Notes: a model not told the origin generated them from the sequence alone. A DNA stretch of 35,237 nt from Aeropyrum sp. (GCA_015523465.1 WAKF01000017.1:1-35237), one strand, 5' to 3'. Shown: positions 16,565 to 28,999, counted from the first letter of the stretch. Numbers and translations are program-made.

Positions 16565-16637
16565 AAAGGATAGACTCTTACCCCAGAAACACTCTCTCAA
16601 CCCCTCCCAAGCCACTATTCAGGGAACACTATAGAGG

Positions 16638-17768
16638 GTGCCGGGGGTGCCTGTCAATCCTTGGAGGGAGATACCGCCTCATAGCTCCCTTGGGGTCTAC
16701 ACAGAGCATGGACTCACCCCCACGCTTCTCTCCGACTTCCTTTCAGCAGCCTCCGAGGCGGGATGCACTATGGTCTATGACCCTTTCGTAGGCAGTGGCG
16801 TCGTGGTTACATACTTCCAGGAAAAGTGTATAGAGTCGGCTGGGGCCGACTCAAACCCCTGGAGCCTGCTATTGAGTAGAGCGAAAACCCTACCTCTCGA
16901 CTGGGGAGCTGTGAGGCTTTGGGCTGAGAGGGTAGAGGGGGAGGTAGGCGAGTTTGAACCCATAGTTCCATCTCCACGCTTAGCCAGGTACCATGACGCT
17001 AGGGTCCTAGAGGACCTGGGGAGGTTGAGGGCTCTAATAGAGGAGGCTCCGGGGGAGTGGAAGCCTCTTCTCCTAGCAGTGCTAGTGAGAGTTGCATATA
17101 GGTGGAGTAGGCTTAAGAGAAGCCCGGCTCCGCGATTCAAAGATGCATCGCAGGCATCTGGTAACGTCCGCCTAGACTTCTTTAGCCTCCTTAATAAGGC
17201 TATCAGCGAGTTAGAGGCTCGTCGTTTCTGCGCCTCTGTAGCCCTCTTCCAGGCTGATAGCTCTAGCTGGATACCCACTAGGCTATGCGGAGTTGTGACT
17301 AGCCCGCCCTTCGCCAATAATATCGATTACATTAGGCATACCATGCTCGAACTACTATGGTCTGGGTTGGCGAGGCATAGTGAGGACCTAGGCCGTCTTA
17401 GGAGTGCCCAGATACCGGCATGTGAGGCTGCAGCGAGGACCTGGAAAGAGTCGTCGCAGCACCAGTGGTTGAGGGATTTAGCCTCGAGGATAGGCGGGTC
17501 GAGAGCGCCCGGTTTCAAGAAGTTTATGCTCCAGTACTTCCACGCTATGGAAAGCCACTTCTCCCTAATCTCCGACTCGCTTGAATGGGAGGCTTGGTAT
17601 ACTATAGGGGATAGTGTGTTAGGAGGAGTATACATACCCACACACTCGATCCTAGCTAGGCTTGCCGAGAAAAGTGGGCTCAGGGCAAGCGTAAAGCTCT
17701 TAGGGCCCAGGATGAAGAGGGGAAGGACTCTTTATCTACTAAGGCTGGCGCCCCAAAGGAAAAGGTGA
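16638..17768 (+). CDS. Second DNA methyltransferase (N4-cytosine/N6-adenine type)
   Basis: This is a 376-residue SAM-dependent DNA methylase. Motif I YDPFVGSG is at residues 47-54, an acidic residue binding SAM probably in ADSNPWS (70-76), and catalytic motif IV TSPPFANNIDY at 221-231. Order I before IV and the TSPPF form suggest an amino-methylase, either N4-C or N6-A. It is unrelated to the DUF1156 enzyme in length and motif details, so a second specificity or strand is plausible. The start is GTG 16638, 73 nt after the helicase on the same strand, with no convincing promoter between. It converges on rps12 with a 20-nt gap, forming the right border of the insert. Confidence 0.85.
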   Translation: MPGVPVNPWREIPPHSSLGVYTEHGLTPTLLSDFLSAASEAGCTMVYDPFVGSGVVVTYFQEKCIESAGADSNPWSLLLSRAKTLPLDWGAVRLWAERVEGEVGEFEPIVPSPRLARYHDARVLEDLGRLRALIEEAPGEWKPLLLAVLVRVAYRWSRLKRSPAPRFKDASQASGNVRLDFFSLLNKAISELEARRFCASVALFQADSSSWIPTRLCGVVTSPPFANNIDYIRHTMLELLWSGLARHSEDLGRLRSAQIPACEAAARTWKESSQHQWLRDLASRIGGSRAPGFKKFMLQYFHAMESHFSLISDSLEWEAWYTIGDSVLGGVYIPTHSILARLAEKSGLRASVKLLGPRMKRGRTLYLLRLAPQRKR

Positions 17769-17788
17769 AAGAGAACCTCAACTCCCCC

Positions 17789-18232
17789 TTACCTTCTCGG
17801 CTTCTGCTTTTTACCTTCCCAGAGGGCTTTGAGCGAGACTCCATTGACCATCACGACCTTATACCTAACGCCGGGTATATCGCCCATAGACCTACCCCTG
17901 GGGCCCCCGATACCCTCTATAATCACCTCGTCGTGCTCGTCAATATAGAGTATACCTCCGTCCCTGGGCACGAAAGCCGTCACAACCTTCTTATTCTTGA
18001 CAAGCTGCACTCTAACGCACTTTCTGAGAGCACTGTTTGGCTGCCGAGCCTCAACACCCACCTTCTCCAAAACAATCCCGCGAGCCATCGGGGCGCCCTC
18101 CAGGGGGTCATACTTCTTCTTCAGCTCTAGCATCCTAACCCGGAACTCCCTCTGGCTCCACCTAAACTTCAGCCTCTTCCTCCTAAGCTTCCTGGCTGCG
18201 AAGAGGCCTGTGGGGGCTTTCTTGCCGGGCAC
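17789..18232 (-). CDS. rps12: 30S ribosomal protein S12
   Basis: This 147-residue archaeal S12 is the decoding-centre protein. Hallmarks are [21 protein letters not shown] and the following [23 protein letters not shown]. It starts at GTG 18232 and ends KQKPRR. It is the last gene of the upstream half of the RNA polymerase/str cluster and lies 58 nt after nusA. Its normal downstream partner rps7 is missing here; instead the end of a convergent DNA methylase gene lies 20 nt away. Confidence 0.97.
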   Translation of the reverse strand: MPGKKAPTGLFAARKLRRKRLKFRWSQREFRVRMLELKKKYDPLEGAPMARGIVLEKVGVEARQPNSALRKCVRVQLVKNKKVVTAFVPRDGGILYIDEHDEVIIEGIGGPRGRSMGDIPGVRYKVVMVNGVSLKALWEGKKQKPRR

Positions 18233-18290
18233 CGCTCATACCCTCCCAGACCACCCTAACCTCCTCTAGAGGCCTTAAAGGCTCCCAGGC

Positions 18291-18734
18291 CTACCTTATA
18301 ACAACCCTTTCGACCCCGAATAGCCGTGATAGGACTAGCCTTGCCCGTTTAACGTTCCTGCCATTCCTACCTATAGCGACCCCCTTGTCAGCCTCCTCAA
18401 CGCTAAGCCGGACCATGACGCCGCCGCCTCTCTTAGATATCTGTATAGAGCGGATCCTCACGCCGGGGAACAGGTTCTTAACCATCTCCTTAAGGTCCTC
18501 CGAGTACTCTACAACCTCTATATCCTTACCTAGTATCTCCTTTAGGGCTCTAACCTTAGCGCCATTCCTCCCTATAGCCCTACCAGCCTCACCCCTGCCT
18601 ACAAGGAATATTAGCCTGTTAAACTCCTCGTCGACTAGGCATCGGTACACAGTAACCCCGGTGAGCTCCTGGAAGACGGAAATATATCTGAGCTCCTCTA
18701 GAGTTATCCTATCGTCTCTCTCCTCCCCCCTCAT
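18291..18734 (-). CDS. nusA: Archaeal NusA-like transcription factor (KH domains)
   Basis: This 147-residue protein corresponds to the KH-domain core of bacterial NusA, lacking the N-terminal RNAP-binding and S1 domains, as is usual in archaea. Two KH GxxG loops are visible: AIGRNGAKVRAL around residues 56-67 and AIGRNGRNVKRA around 120-131. ATG 18734 overlaps the L30e stop codon as ATGA, so translation is coupled. It is part of the rpo-L30e-NusA-S12 operon. Confidence 0.93.
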   Translation of the reverse strand: MRGEERDDRITLEELRYISVFQELTGVTVYRCLVDEEFNRLIFLVGRGEAGRAIGRNGAKVRALKEILGKDIEVVEYSEDLKEMVKNLFPGVRIRSIQISKRGGGVMVRLSVEEADKGVAIGRNGRNVKRARLVLSRLFGVERVVIR

Positions 18735-19054
18735 CTCCCAGACTCCTCCTCTGCAAGCCTCAATATGTTACTAGACCCCTCGTCCACAACGGCTATCATG
18801 GAGATCCTGAAGGGCTTCCCCGCCAGTAGCCCCAGCTCAACGCTGGTCCCTCTATATACGTAGACTGGTACTCCACCCAGCTTAGCATAGTAGAGAGCCT
18901 TCCTCTTATACTGTGGAGGCGCGTTCTCGGCCATTATCACCATCTTAGCCTTACCCAGCTTTAATGCCTTTATCGACTGTTTCGAGCCTATATAGTAGAC
19001 CCCGGTCTTTATGAGGTCCTTCAGAGCCCTCTCAAAGCTCACAGACACTCCCAT
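18731..19054 (-). CDS. rpl30e: 50S ribosomal protein L30e
   Basis: This is a member of the L30e/L7Ae fold family, about 107 residues from ATG 19054; the frame also allows TTG 19057, but the G-rich SD (GGGGGG) fits the ATG well. The family pattern is clear: GVYYIGSKQSIKALKLGKAKMVIMAENAPP followed by the VPVYVYRGTSVELG strand-turn. It overlaps nusA by 4 nt and starts 8 nt after the rpoA2 stop. This position between rpoA2 and nusA is conserved across Crenarchaeota. Confidence 0.95.
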   Translation of the reverse strand: MGVSVSFERALKDLIKTGVYYIGSKQSIKALKLGKAKMVIMAENAPPQYKRKALYYAKLGGVPVYVYRGTSVELGLLAGKPFRISMIAVVDEGSSNILRLAEEESGR

Positions 19055-19062
19055 CAACCCCC

Positions 19063-22997
<3,935 letters not shown>

Positions 22998-23080
22998 AAT
23001 CTTGCACCTCCCCTAGGGGAGTCCTAAAGGAGTCTTTCTGGAGAATAGAGGGGTTAAAAGCTATGCGTTCCAGTTAGCCG

Positions 23081-26000
23081 CTAGATCACTATCTTATCTA
23101 GGAGCCTCAGCTTCCTCGAAACCTTGATCTCCGGCTTAATCATCATGCTCGTTATCTCCTGGAGTAGTAGCTTGAAGGCGTAAGGCACCTTAACGGCCTT
23201 AATGTCTGCGTCCTCGCCGTGGATCGGGCACTCCGGCACTCCCTTCCTAGCGTTATACCATGCTATGTTACCGCACTCGTTACACACGTACATCACGTAG
23301 GCATCGCTGTTCTCTAGCATCCTATCCCTCAGCATCATGGCAGCCCCATGACCCACAAGACAGTCCCTCTCCATCTCGCCGAACCTAAGGCCTCCCTGCC
23401 TAGCCTTACCCTCGGTGGGCTGCCTAGTGAGCAGGTGCACCTTGCCCGTAGCCCTGGCGTGCATCTTATCAGCCACCATGTGGTAGAGCCTCTGGTAGTA
23501 GGTGATGCCGATGGTTATCATCCTCTCGATCATCCTCCCAGTCCTACCATCATACATTACTTCTAGGGCGTCGGGATGGTAACCCGACTTGACGAGCCTA
23601 ACCCTAAGGCCCTCTATAGGCTCCTTGAAGAACGGCGTAGCGTCAACATACCGCGCCTCCAGGGCGCCGAGCTTCCCAGCGATCTCCTCGAGGAGCTGCC
23701 CCACAGTCATCCTCGATGGTATTGCGTGGGGGTTTAGTATGACCTCGGGCTCTATACCCTCCTCCGTATAGGGCATATCGTATCTTGGGAGTATCATTCC
23801 TATGACACCCTTCTGGCCGTGACGACTAGCGAACTTATCGCCTATCTCAGGTATCCTCAAGTCTCTGACTCTAACCTTGACCATCCTATTCCTCTCCACA
23901 GTAGTGGTCATAATCACCATGTCTACTACTCCCTTCTCGCCGTGCCTCAGAGTGACACTCGTATCTTTATACCGCCTCTCAACTGCTGCAGCTCTAGTAT
24001 CGCTCAAGAACCTTGGCGGGCTCTTCTTAGCTATCAAGACGTCGCCCCCGACAACCTCGATCTCAGGCTCGACGATGCCATCGGGAGCAAGCTTCCTATA
24101 AGCATCCACACCCTTATAGTCTGTAACCTCCCCTGGAGCCGGTATCTTGATCTCGTCCCTCTCTCCGCCGGGATACTCGTTCTCCACGGTACTATAGACC
24201 CTGAAGAAGTATGCCCTCCCCAGGCCCATGTCAAGCGCACCCTTATTGAACACGAGTGCGTCCTCTATGTTGTAGCCTGTATAAGCCATTATGGCGACTA
24301 CCATGTTCTGGCCTGCGGGGAGCCTGTTGTAGCCTATAGCCTCTAACATCCTAGTTTGCACTATAGGCTTCTGGGGGTACTGGAGGAGGTAGCTGTGGCT
24401 ATCCATCCTAACCTTGAAGTTGAGGGCATAGACTCCTAGCGCCTGCTTAGCCATCGCAGCCTGGTAAGTGTTCCTTGGGCTCTGGTTATGCTCTAGGTAG
24501 GGTATCGTGGCCGCTGATACGCCTACGATGGCGGCAGGCCATATCTCCATGTGTGTATGCTCCCTCGTGATCTCCCAGGGTAGCTGGGCTATGTAGGCGT
24601 TAGCCTCCTCCTCGGGATCTAGGAACTCGATAACGCCCATCCTGACTAGGTCCCAGAAAGTTAGCTCGCCCCTTCTAAGCTTCTCCACGTGCTCCCTTGT
24701 AAGCTTGGGCCTACCGTTCTCCACAACTATCACGGGCCTCATAAGCCTGCCTGCGTCGGTGTTAATGTACACCTCGTCTATATCGCCCTCCTTCAGGTGG
24801 TAGACGCTAACCTCGTAAGGCCTCTCTACTGGGAGTTCGCCCCTCCTCCTCATCTCCCTCAAGGCCCTAGCTAGCTCCTCTCCATCCTTATGGTATCCTA
24901 TAGGCCTCCCGTTAAGGAATACCTTGCTACCCTTAAGCATTATCTCTGGGGGACTACCGCTCTTCACAGCCTCTCTTATCAAGCCCTCGTAATCTCCATA
25001 CTCGTCGAGGGGGACGACACCGAGCTTCTCGTATAGGAGCTTCTCGATCTCACCCTCATCAACACCCACAGAGATGTAAGCCATTAAGGCTAGATTCTTC
25101 ACGAGGCCGCAGTTAACCCCCTCGGGCGTCTCGAAGGGGCAAAGCCTACCCCAGTGGCTGCCGTGTAGGTCGCGGGCCTCGAAGTGTGCTTGGCCTCTGC
25201 TCAGCGGCGAGACAACCCTCCTAAGGTGGCTCCTCACGCTGATCCAGTTAGTCCTGTCTAGCTGCTGGCTGATCCCAGTCCTGTCTTGCCCCCAGTTGCC
25301 AGTCGCTATGGCGCTCCTCAGCCTGTCAGTTATAAGGTCGCTTCTGACTATGTAGCCTAGGCTCTGTATGGGCTTCCTCTCCGAAATATACTCCTCCAGC
25401 TTCTGGGCCACGTGGTTTACCAGCGCCTCCAGGGACTCCCTGAATAGCTCAGCTATCAGGTCGCCGGCGAGCCTCAGCCTCTTATTGCCTAGGAAGTCCT
25501 TGTCGTCGGGGGCCCTCATGCCCAGGTAGAGCTGTATGACCCTGTTAACCATCTCCGCAATGAAGTAAGCCTTCTTCCTCCTATCCTCCGGGCTCGTGCC
25601 CAGGTGGGGTAGGACCTGCGTGTCTAGGAACTCCTCAGCCCTCTTAATCCTAATATCCTCCGGCTGCCCAGGGGCTAGCCTGTTACCCAGGTACCTCAAG
25701 GCATCTTTCACGGTGGGGGCTAAGGCTGCCGCCTTCTCTATGCTAGGTAGCAGCTCCATCTGTATCTCAGGCCTAGGGGAGACTGCCATCATTATCTCAA
25801 TATCCTTCTCGAGGCCAAGGGCTCTCAGCAGGATTACAACTGGGACTCTATGCCTGAGCCTGCTGAGGCTAGCCTCTATAGTCCCGTCGCTCATCCTATC
25901 AACTATGATCTGCCTTCTAATGCCGAGTACCGTTGATACGACCTTAGCAGTATGGGTTATCTTGGCTGTGGCGGCTGTGGTAGCAGGTCCTGCTATAATC

Positions 26001-26599
26001 CTGTTTACTGCGAGGTCTTCCTGGGCCACTATGACCTTCTCGCTCCCGTTGATTATGAAGTACCCGCCCGGGTCTTCAGGGTCTTCTCCATACTGTATGA
26101 GCTCCTCCCGGCTAAGCTTGAATATAGGGTCTAGCACGCTCCTAATCATGACTGGGAAGTCTGCTATCTTAACCTTCTGCCTCTTCTCGGGGTTCCCATT
26201 CCTGTAAAGTATAGCCTCCACCAGTAGGGGGATACTATAGGTGATACCCCTGATCCTACACTCCATCGGAGTCACAGGCCTGTTAAACACCATCTGCTCC
26301 TTAGCCAACGGCTTCTCGCCGAACTCAACCTTAGTTATGACTAGCTTCACATCAGGCCTAAGCTCCTCCTCCAGCAGGGTCCTACGGGCCCTCCTCCTAG
26401 AGTACATTAGCCTAGCCTGGGGCCTGATCTCCCCCACGCTCATCACGATCTTCGCGATCTCCTTAGTCACCAACCTGTTATAGGAGTCCAAGTGCTGCCT
26501 CGCCAGGCCCGTCTCCTCTATGAAAGACCGGAACACGCTCCAAAGGTCGTCTATCGTGAGGTCTCCGGCAACCGGCCTTGATACACTTATACCCTCCAA
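23081..26599 (-). CDS. rpoB: DNA-directed RNA polymerase subunit B (unsplit)
   Basis: This 1172-residue protein carries both halves that are separate B'' and B' genes in many euryarchaea. Landmarks are the fork/lobe region, EHNQSPRNTYQAAMAKQALG, GYNIEDALVFNKGA, and the hybrid-binding block GDKFASRHGQKGVIG. The C-terminal zinc motif CNECGN...CPIHG is followed by the clamp helix YAFKLLLQEITSMMI. It starts at TTG 26599, only 13 nt after rpoH, so the two are co-transcribed. The unsplit form supports a crenarchaeal origin. Confidence 0.98.
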   Translation of the reverse strand: MEGISVSRPVAGDLTIDDLWSVFRSFIEETGLARQHLDSYNRLVTKEIAKIVMSVGEIRPQARLMYSRRRARRTLLEEELRPDVKLVITKVEFGEKPLAKEQMVFNRPVTPMECRIRGITYSIPLLVEAILYRNGNPEKRQKVKIADFPVMIRSVLDPIFKLSREELIQYGEDPEDPGGYFIINGSEKVIVAQEDLAVNRIIAGPATTAATAKITHTAKVVSTVLGIRRQIIVDRMSDGTIEASLSRLRHRVPVVILLRALGLEKDIEIMMAVSPRPEIQMELLPSIEKAAALAPTVKDALRYLGNRLAPGQPEDIRIKRAEEFLDTQVLPHLGTSPEDRRKKAYFIAEMVNRVIQLYLGMRAPDDKDFLGNKRLRLAGDLIAELFRESLEALVNHVAQKLEEYISERKPIQSLGYIVRSDLITDRLRSAIATGNWGQDRTGISQQLDRTNWISVRSHLRRVVSPLSRGQAHFEARDLHGSHWGRLCPFETPEGVNCGLVKNLALMAYISVGVDEGEIEKLLYEKLGVVPLDEYGDYEGLIREAVKSGSPPEIMLKGSKVFLNGRPIGYHKDGEELARALREMRRRGELPVERPYEVSVYHLKEGDIDEVYINTDAGRLMRPVIVVENGRPKLTREHVEKLRRGELTFWDLVRMGVIEFLDPEEEANAYIAQLPWEITREHTHMEIWPAAIVGVSAATIPYLEHNQSPRNTYQAAMAKQALGVYALNFKVRMDSHSYLLQYPQKPIVQTRMLEAIGYNRLPAGQNMVVAIMAYTGYNIEDALVFNKGALDMGLGRAYFFRVYSTVENEYPGGERDEIKIPAPGEVTDYKGVDAYRKLAPDGIVEPEIEVVGGDVLIAKKSPPRFLSDTRAAAVERRYKDTSVTLRHGEKGVVDMVIMTTTVERNRMVKVRVRDLRIPEIGDKFASRHGQKGVIGMILPRYDMPYTEEGIEPEVILNPHAIPSRMTVGQLLEEIAGKLGALEARYVDATPFFKEPIEGLRVRLVKSGYHPDALEVMYDGRTGRMIERMITIGITYYQRLYHMVADKMHARATGKVHLLTRQPTEGKARQGGLRFGEMERDCLVGHGAAMMLRDRMLENSDAYVMYVCNECGNIAWYNARKGVPECPIHGEDADIKAVKVPYAFKLLLQEITSMMIKPEIKVSRKLRLLDKIVI

Positions 26600-26612
26600 A
26601 ACCTACACCCCC

Positions 26613-26885
26613 CTACGCCTTCCCATATGCTGTAACAAACCTATAGTAGACAGCCCTGCCGCCGGTAGGAGACCTCCTAACGATCTCGATTATATCTCCA
26701 GGCTTAGCCCTCAAAGCCTTGGCGACGGGATCGTTAACACTTATCTTAGGTAGCTGCCAAGGCTTCACGCCTAGCCTCCTTAGAAGCTCTACGGCCTCCT
26801 CCATACTCAACACTCTATGCTCGGGCACATACTCGTGCTCCAGGATCTTGGCCCTACGAGTACGCGCCACAGGAACAACCCCCAC
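26613..26885 (-). CDS. rpoH: DNA-directed RNA polymerase subunit H
   Basis: This small subunit of 90 residues is homologous to the C-terminal domain of eukaryotic Rpb5. Family motifs are [49 protein letters not shown] and AVYYRFV. The frame opens at GTG 26885; the next GTG, five codons downstream, would give the more usual length of about 85 residues. A TATA-like element at 26904-26911 lies 19-26 nt upstream, which favours a leaderless mRNA starting at GTG 26885. It is the first gene of the polymerase operon. Confidence 0.95.
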   Translation of the reverse strand: MGVVPVARTRRAKILEHEYVPEHRVLSMEEAVELLRRLGVKPWQLPKISVNDPVAKALRAKPGDIIEIVRRSPTGGRAVYYRFVTAYGKA

Positions 26886-26903
26886 TCTAGCCTATACGCA
26901 GCC

Positions 26904-26911
26904 CTAATAAA
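26904..26911 (-). promoter_or_regulatory. Probable TATA box of the RNA polymerase operon
   Basis: The minus strand reads TTTATTAG. It lies about 22 nt (centre to first base) from GTG 26885, so transcription would begin at or next to the start codon. This matches the leaderless habit of first genes in crenarchaeal operons. Confidence 0.5.
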
Positions 26912-26930
26912 CTACCTCTGAGGCCCGTAG

Positions 26931-26940
26931 CCTATTAAAG
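26931..26940 (+). promoter_or_regulatory. Probable TATA box of tRNA-Lys
   Basis: CCTATTAAAG lies 30-39 nt before the mature 5' end of the tRNA, leaving room for a short 5' leader removed by RNase P. Confidence 0.45.
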
Positions 26941-26969
26941 CCTCGGGGCCACATAGAATCATACCCGGC

Positions 26970-27080
26970 GGGCCCGTAGCTCAGCCCGGCAGAGCGGCGG
27001 GCTTTTAACCCGTTGAGGGGGCCCAGGCCTGGCCATAACCCCCGCGGAAGTCCCGGGTTCAAATCCCGGCGGGCCCGCCA
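26970..27080 (+). tRNA. tRNA-Lys (anticodon TTT) with a 34-nt non-canonical intron
   Basis: The acceptor stem is GGGCCCG/CGGGCCC with discriminator G and encoded CCA. The D arm is GCTC...GAGC and the anticodon stem GCGGG/CCCGT encloses the loop CTTTTAA. The T arm is CCGGG-TTCAAAT-CCCGG. Between the anticodon stem and T arm lie 34 surplus bases, 27016-27049. They fold into a bulge-helix-bulge: central helix CCGT (27010-27013) with GCGG (27044-27047), bulges TGA (27014-27016) and AAG (27048-27050), and inner helix GGGGG with CCCCC. Cutting after the second base of each bulge gives a normal 77-nt tRNA with variable loop TGGTC. The intron is thus at position 45/46 rather than the canonical 37/38. 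Confidence 0.95.
27016..27049 (+). other. tRNA-Lys intron at position 45/46
   Basis: These 34 bases must be removed by the tRNA splicing endonuclease to form the mature tRNA. They contain the inner G5/C5 helix and a nested CCAGGCCTGG palindrome. Boundaries follow the rule of cleavage between bases two and three of the 3-nt bulges and could shift by one base. Confidence 0.8.
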
Positions 27081-27177
27081 CTCAAGCCCCTCATAACCCC
27101 AGATTTCGCTAGCCGCCGGCTGCATGGCAGCGCTTCACCCTATCGAGGGTGGTGGGTCGGCGATGGCTCACCCTCAC

Positions 27178-27184
27178 TATTTAA
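27178..27184 (+). promoter_or_regulatory. TATA-like element upstream of the peptidase gene
   Basis: TATTTAA in a GC-rich setting, about 37 nt before GTG 27218, predicts a leader of about 12 nt. Confidence 0.4.
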
Positions 27185-27217
27185 CCGATATAGGATTGCC
27201 CCTCTACGTTTTAACCT

Positions 27218-28999
27218 GTGGTGAGGGGCTTGGCCGCGAGGTCCTACTCTAGGATAGTCGAGATTCTTGAAGACCTACTCTCCTTCGAGAGGTTCTCTGT
27301 GGGCGGGGTACTAAAGGGTGGTAGGCTTCTCGTCCCAGCGTTTAGAGAGAGGAGGATCAACCTCTATGCGTTCGACTATAAGGGCTCGAGGGGGCTTGTA
27401 AGGCTTAATAAAGGTAGGGTGACCTGGTACCTTGGGGCCCCCTATGGGTCTAGCCGCGTGGTTTTTGCGAGGGACGTGGCTAAGGGTAGGGAGCAGTCCA
27501 TCCTGTTAAAAGTTGATGTAGACAAGCCTGGAGTCGAGGAGCCTCTAGCCCCCAGCCTGAAGCCTATGAGGCTTCTCGGGGGCGCTGACGACGGGGAGAC
27601 CGTAGCATTTGGCGCCTCGACCGAGAGGGAGGTGGCGGTCTATGCTGTGAGGGGCGATGAGGCCTGGAAGGTTGCCGACGTGCCAGGACTACCTATAATC
27701 ACTGACGTCAAGGGTAGAAGGGCTGTAGGGGTGTATATGAGTAATGAGAAGCCCGGGATCATGCAGCTCCTCCTAGTAGACCTGGAGGAGGGGTCTATTA
27801 ACATTAAGGAAGCTAGGGACGGTAGCGTGACAAACGCGGTAATACATGGGGACAAGATTGTATACGCTGCGGAGAAGAGGGAGGGGGCCGAGATCAGAGC
27901 GCTAGACCTGGATACGCTGGAGGACGTGGAGTTAAGCCTCCCTCACAGAGACCTAGAGGAGTTTAAGCCTTCAGCATTCCACTTCATAGACTCCACGCCG
28001 GAAGGCAAGCTGGTAGTGGTGGCGCGGAGGAAGGGTAGGAGCGCCGTGTTCATTGACGGGCGCCGAGTCAACACTCCCAGGGGCACCGTACTCTCAGCGT
28101 ACCTAATCGAGGGGAAGCTAGTGTTCGACCATAACAGCCTCACCACACCCACTAGAGTGCTCGAAACCGACCTGGAGACTGGCGAGTATAAGGTGGTACT
28201 CTCGGGCAAGACGCCCGAATGGCTGGGTGAAGCTCTCAGGGAGAGCGTCTACGTGGAGGTTGAAAGCTTCGACGGCTCCAGGGTGCCAACTTTCGTACTT
28301 AAGAGCGGAGTCTCGGAGACTCCAGGACCTACGGTAGTGCTGGTGCATGGAGGGCCCTTCGCCGAGGACGCTGACGCCTGGGACCTCTTCGCAGCCTCCC
28401 TAGCGGCGATCGGCTTCCACGTAGTAATGCCAAACTATAGGGGTAGCACCGGCTATGGGGAGGAATGGAGGCTCAGGATCATAGGTGACCCGTGCGGCGG
28501 CGAGCTAGAGGACATAGTGGCGGCTGCCAGGTGGGCCCGCGAGTCCGGCCTAGCGAGCAGGGTATACATAATGGGCTACAGCTACGGGGGCTACATGACA
28601 ATGTGTGCCCTCACGAGGAAGCCGGGCCTCTTCAAGGCTGGTGTTGCAGGGGCTAGTGTGGTTGACTGGGAGGAGATGTATGAGCTGAGCGACGCAGTCT
28701 TCAGGAACTTCATAGAGCTGCTCTTCGGGGGGCGCAGGGAGCTGTGGAGGGAGAGGAGCCCCATAAACTACGTGGATAACCTGAAAGACCCACTATGCAT
28801 AATACACCCCCAGAACGATACACGAACCCCCCTAAAGCCCGTCTTGAAGTTCATGGAGAAGGCGCTGGAGAAAGGCAAGACCTTCGAAGCCCACATAGCA
28901 CCAGACATGGGCCACATAGTGACAACAATGGAAGAGGCATCCAAGATACTACTACCAGCACTACTCTTCCTAGCAAAAGCAGAAGCAAGCGAAACCTAA
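27218..28999 (+). CDS. Acylaminoacyl-peptidase-like serine peptidase (S9 family)
   Basis: This 593-residue protein joins an N-terminal beta-propeller (about residues 30-330) to a C-terminal alpha/beta-hydrolase domain. The nucleophile elbow is GYSYGG with Ser455. The other triad members are Asp534 (HPQNDTRTP) and His566 (DMGHIV). The oxyanion-side motif VVLVHGGPFAED and NYRGSTGYG are typical of prolyl-oligopeptidase and acylaminoacyl-peptidase enzymes. Length and layout match the well-studied archaeal Aeropyrum enzyme. It probably removes N-acylated residues or degrades oligopeptides in the cytoplasm, as no signal peptide is visible. GTG 27218 or the adjacent GTG 27221 is the start. The last 30 codons become A-rich. 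Confidence 0.92.
   Translation: MVRGLAARSYSRIVEILEDLLSFERFSVGGVLKGGRLLVPAFRERRINLYAFDYKGSRGLVRLNKGRVTWYLGAPYGSSRVVFARDVAKGREQSILLKVDVDKPGVEEPLAPSLKPMRLLGGADDGETVAFGASTEREVAVYAVRGDEAWKVADVPGLPIITDVKGRRAVGVYMSNEKPGIMQLLLVDLEEGSINIKEARDGSVTNAVIHGDKIVYAAEKREGAEIRALDLDTLEDVELSLPHRDLEEFKPSAFHFIDSTPEGKLVVVARRKGRSAVFIDGRRVNTPRGTVLSAYLIEGKLVFDHNSLTTPTRVLETDLETGEYKVVLSGKTPEWLGEALRESVYVEVESFDGSRVPTFVLKSGVSETPGPTVVLVHGGPFAEDADAWDLFAASLAAIGFHVVMPNYRGSTGYGEEWRLRIIGDPCGGELEDIVAAARWARESGLASRVYIMGYSYGGYMTMCALTRKPGLFKAGVAGASVVDWEEMYELSDAVFRNFIELLFGGRRELWRERSPINYVDNLKDPLCIIHPQNDTRTPLKPVLKFMEKALEKGKTFEAHIAPDMGHIVTTMEEASKILLPALLFLAKAEASET

Noticed and set aside
16775-17317. 180-codon minus-strand ORF opposite the second methylase
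   Set aside because: Shadow of the methylase, which carries clear SAM and TSPPF motifs in the plus-strand frame.
23819-24346. 175-codon plus-strand ORF opposite rpoB, and the 203-codon one at 25596-26207
   Set aside because: Antisense shadows of a long GC-rich conserved gene; amino-acid content is unlike a real protein and there is no promoter or SD.
27022-27034. CCAGGCCTGG palindrome as an independent regulatory site
   Set aside because: It lies inside the tRNA intron and is explained as part of the inner intron hairpin.
26904-27125. 73-codon minus-strand ORF and other ORFs over tRNA-Lys
   Set aside because: They overlap the tRNA gene and its promoter; no protein features.
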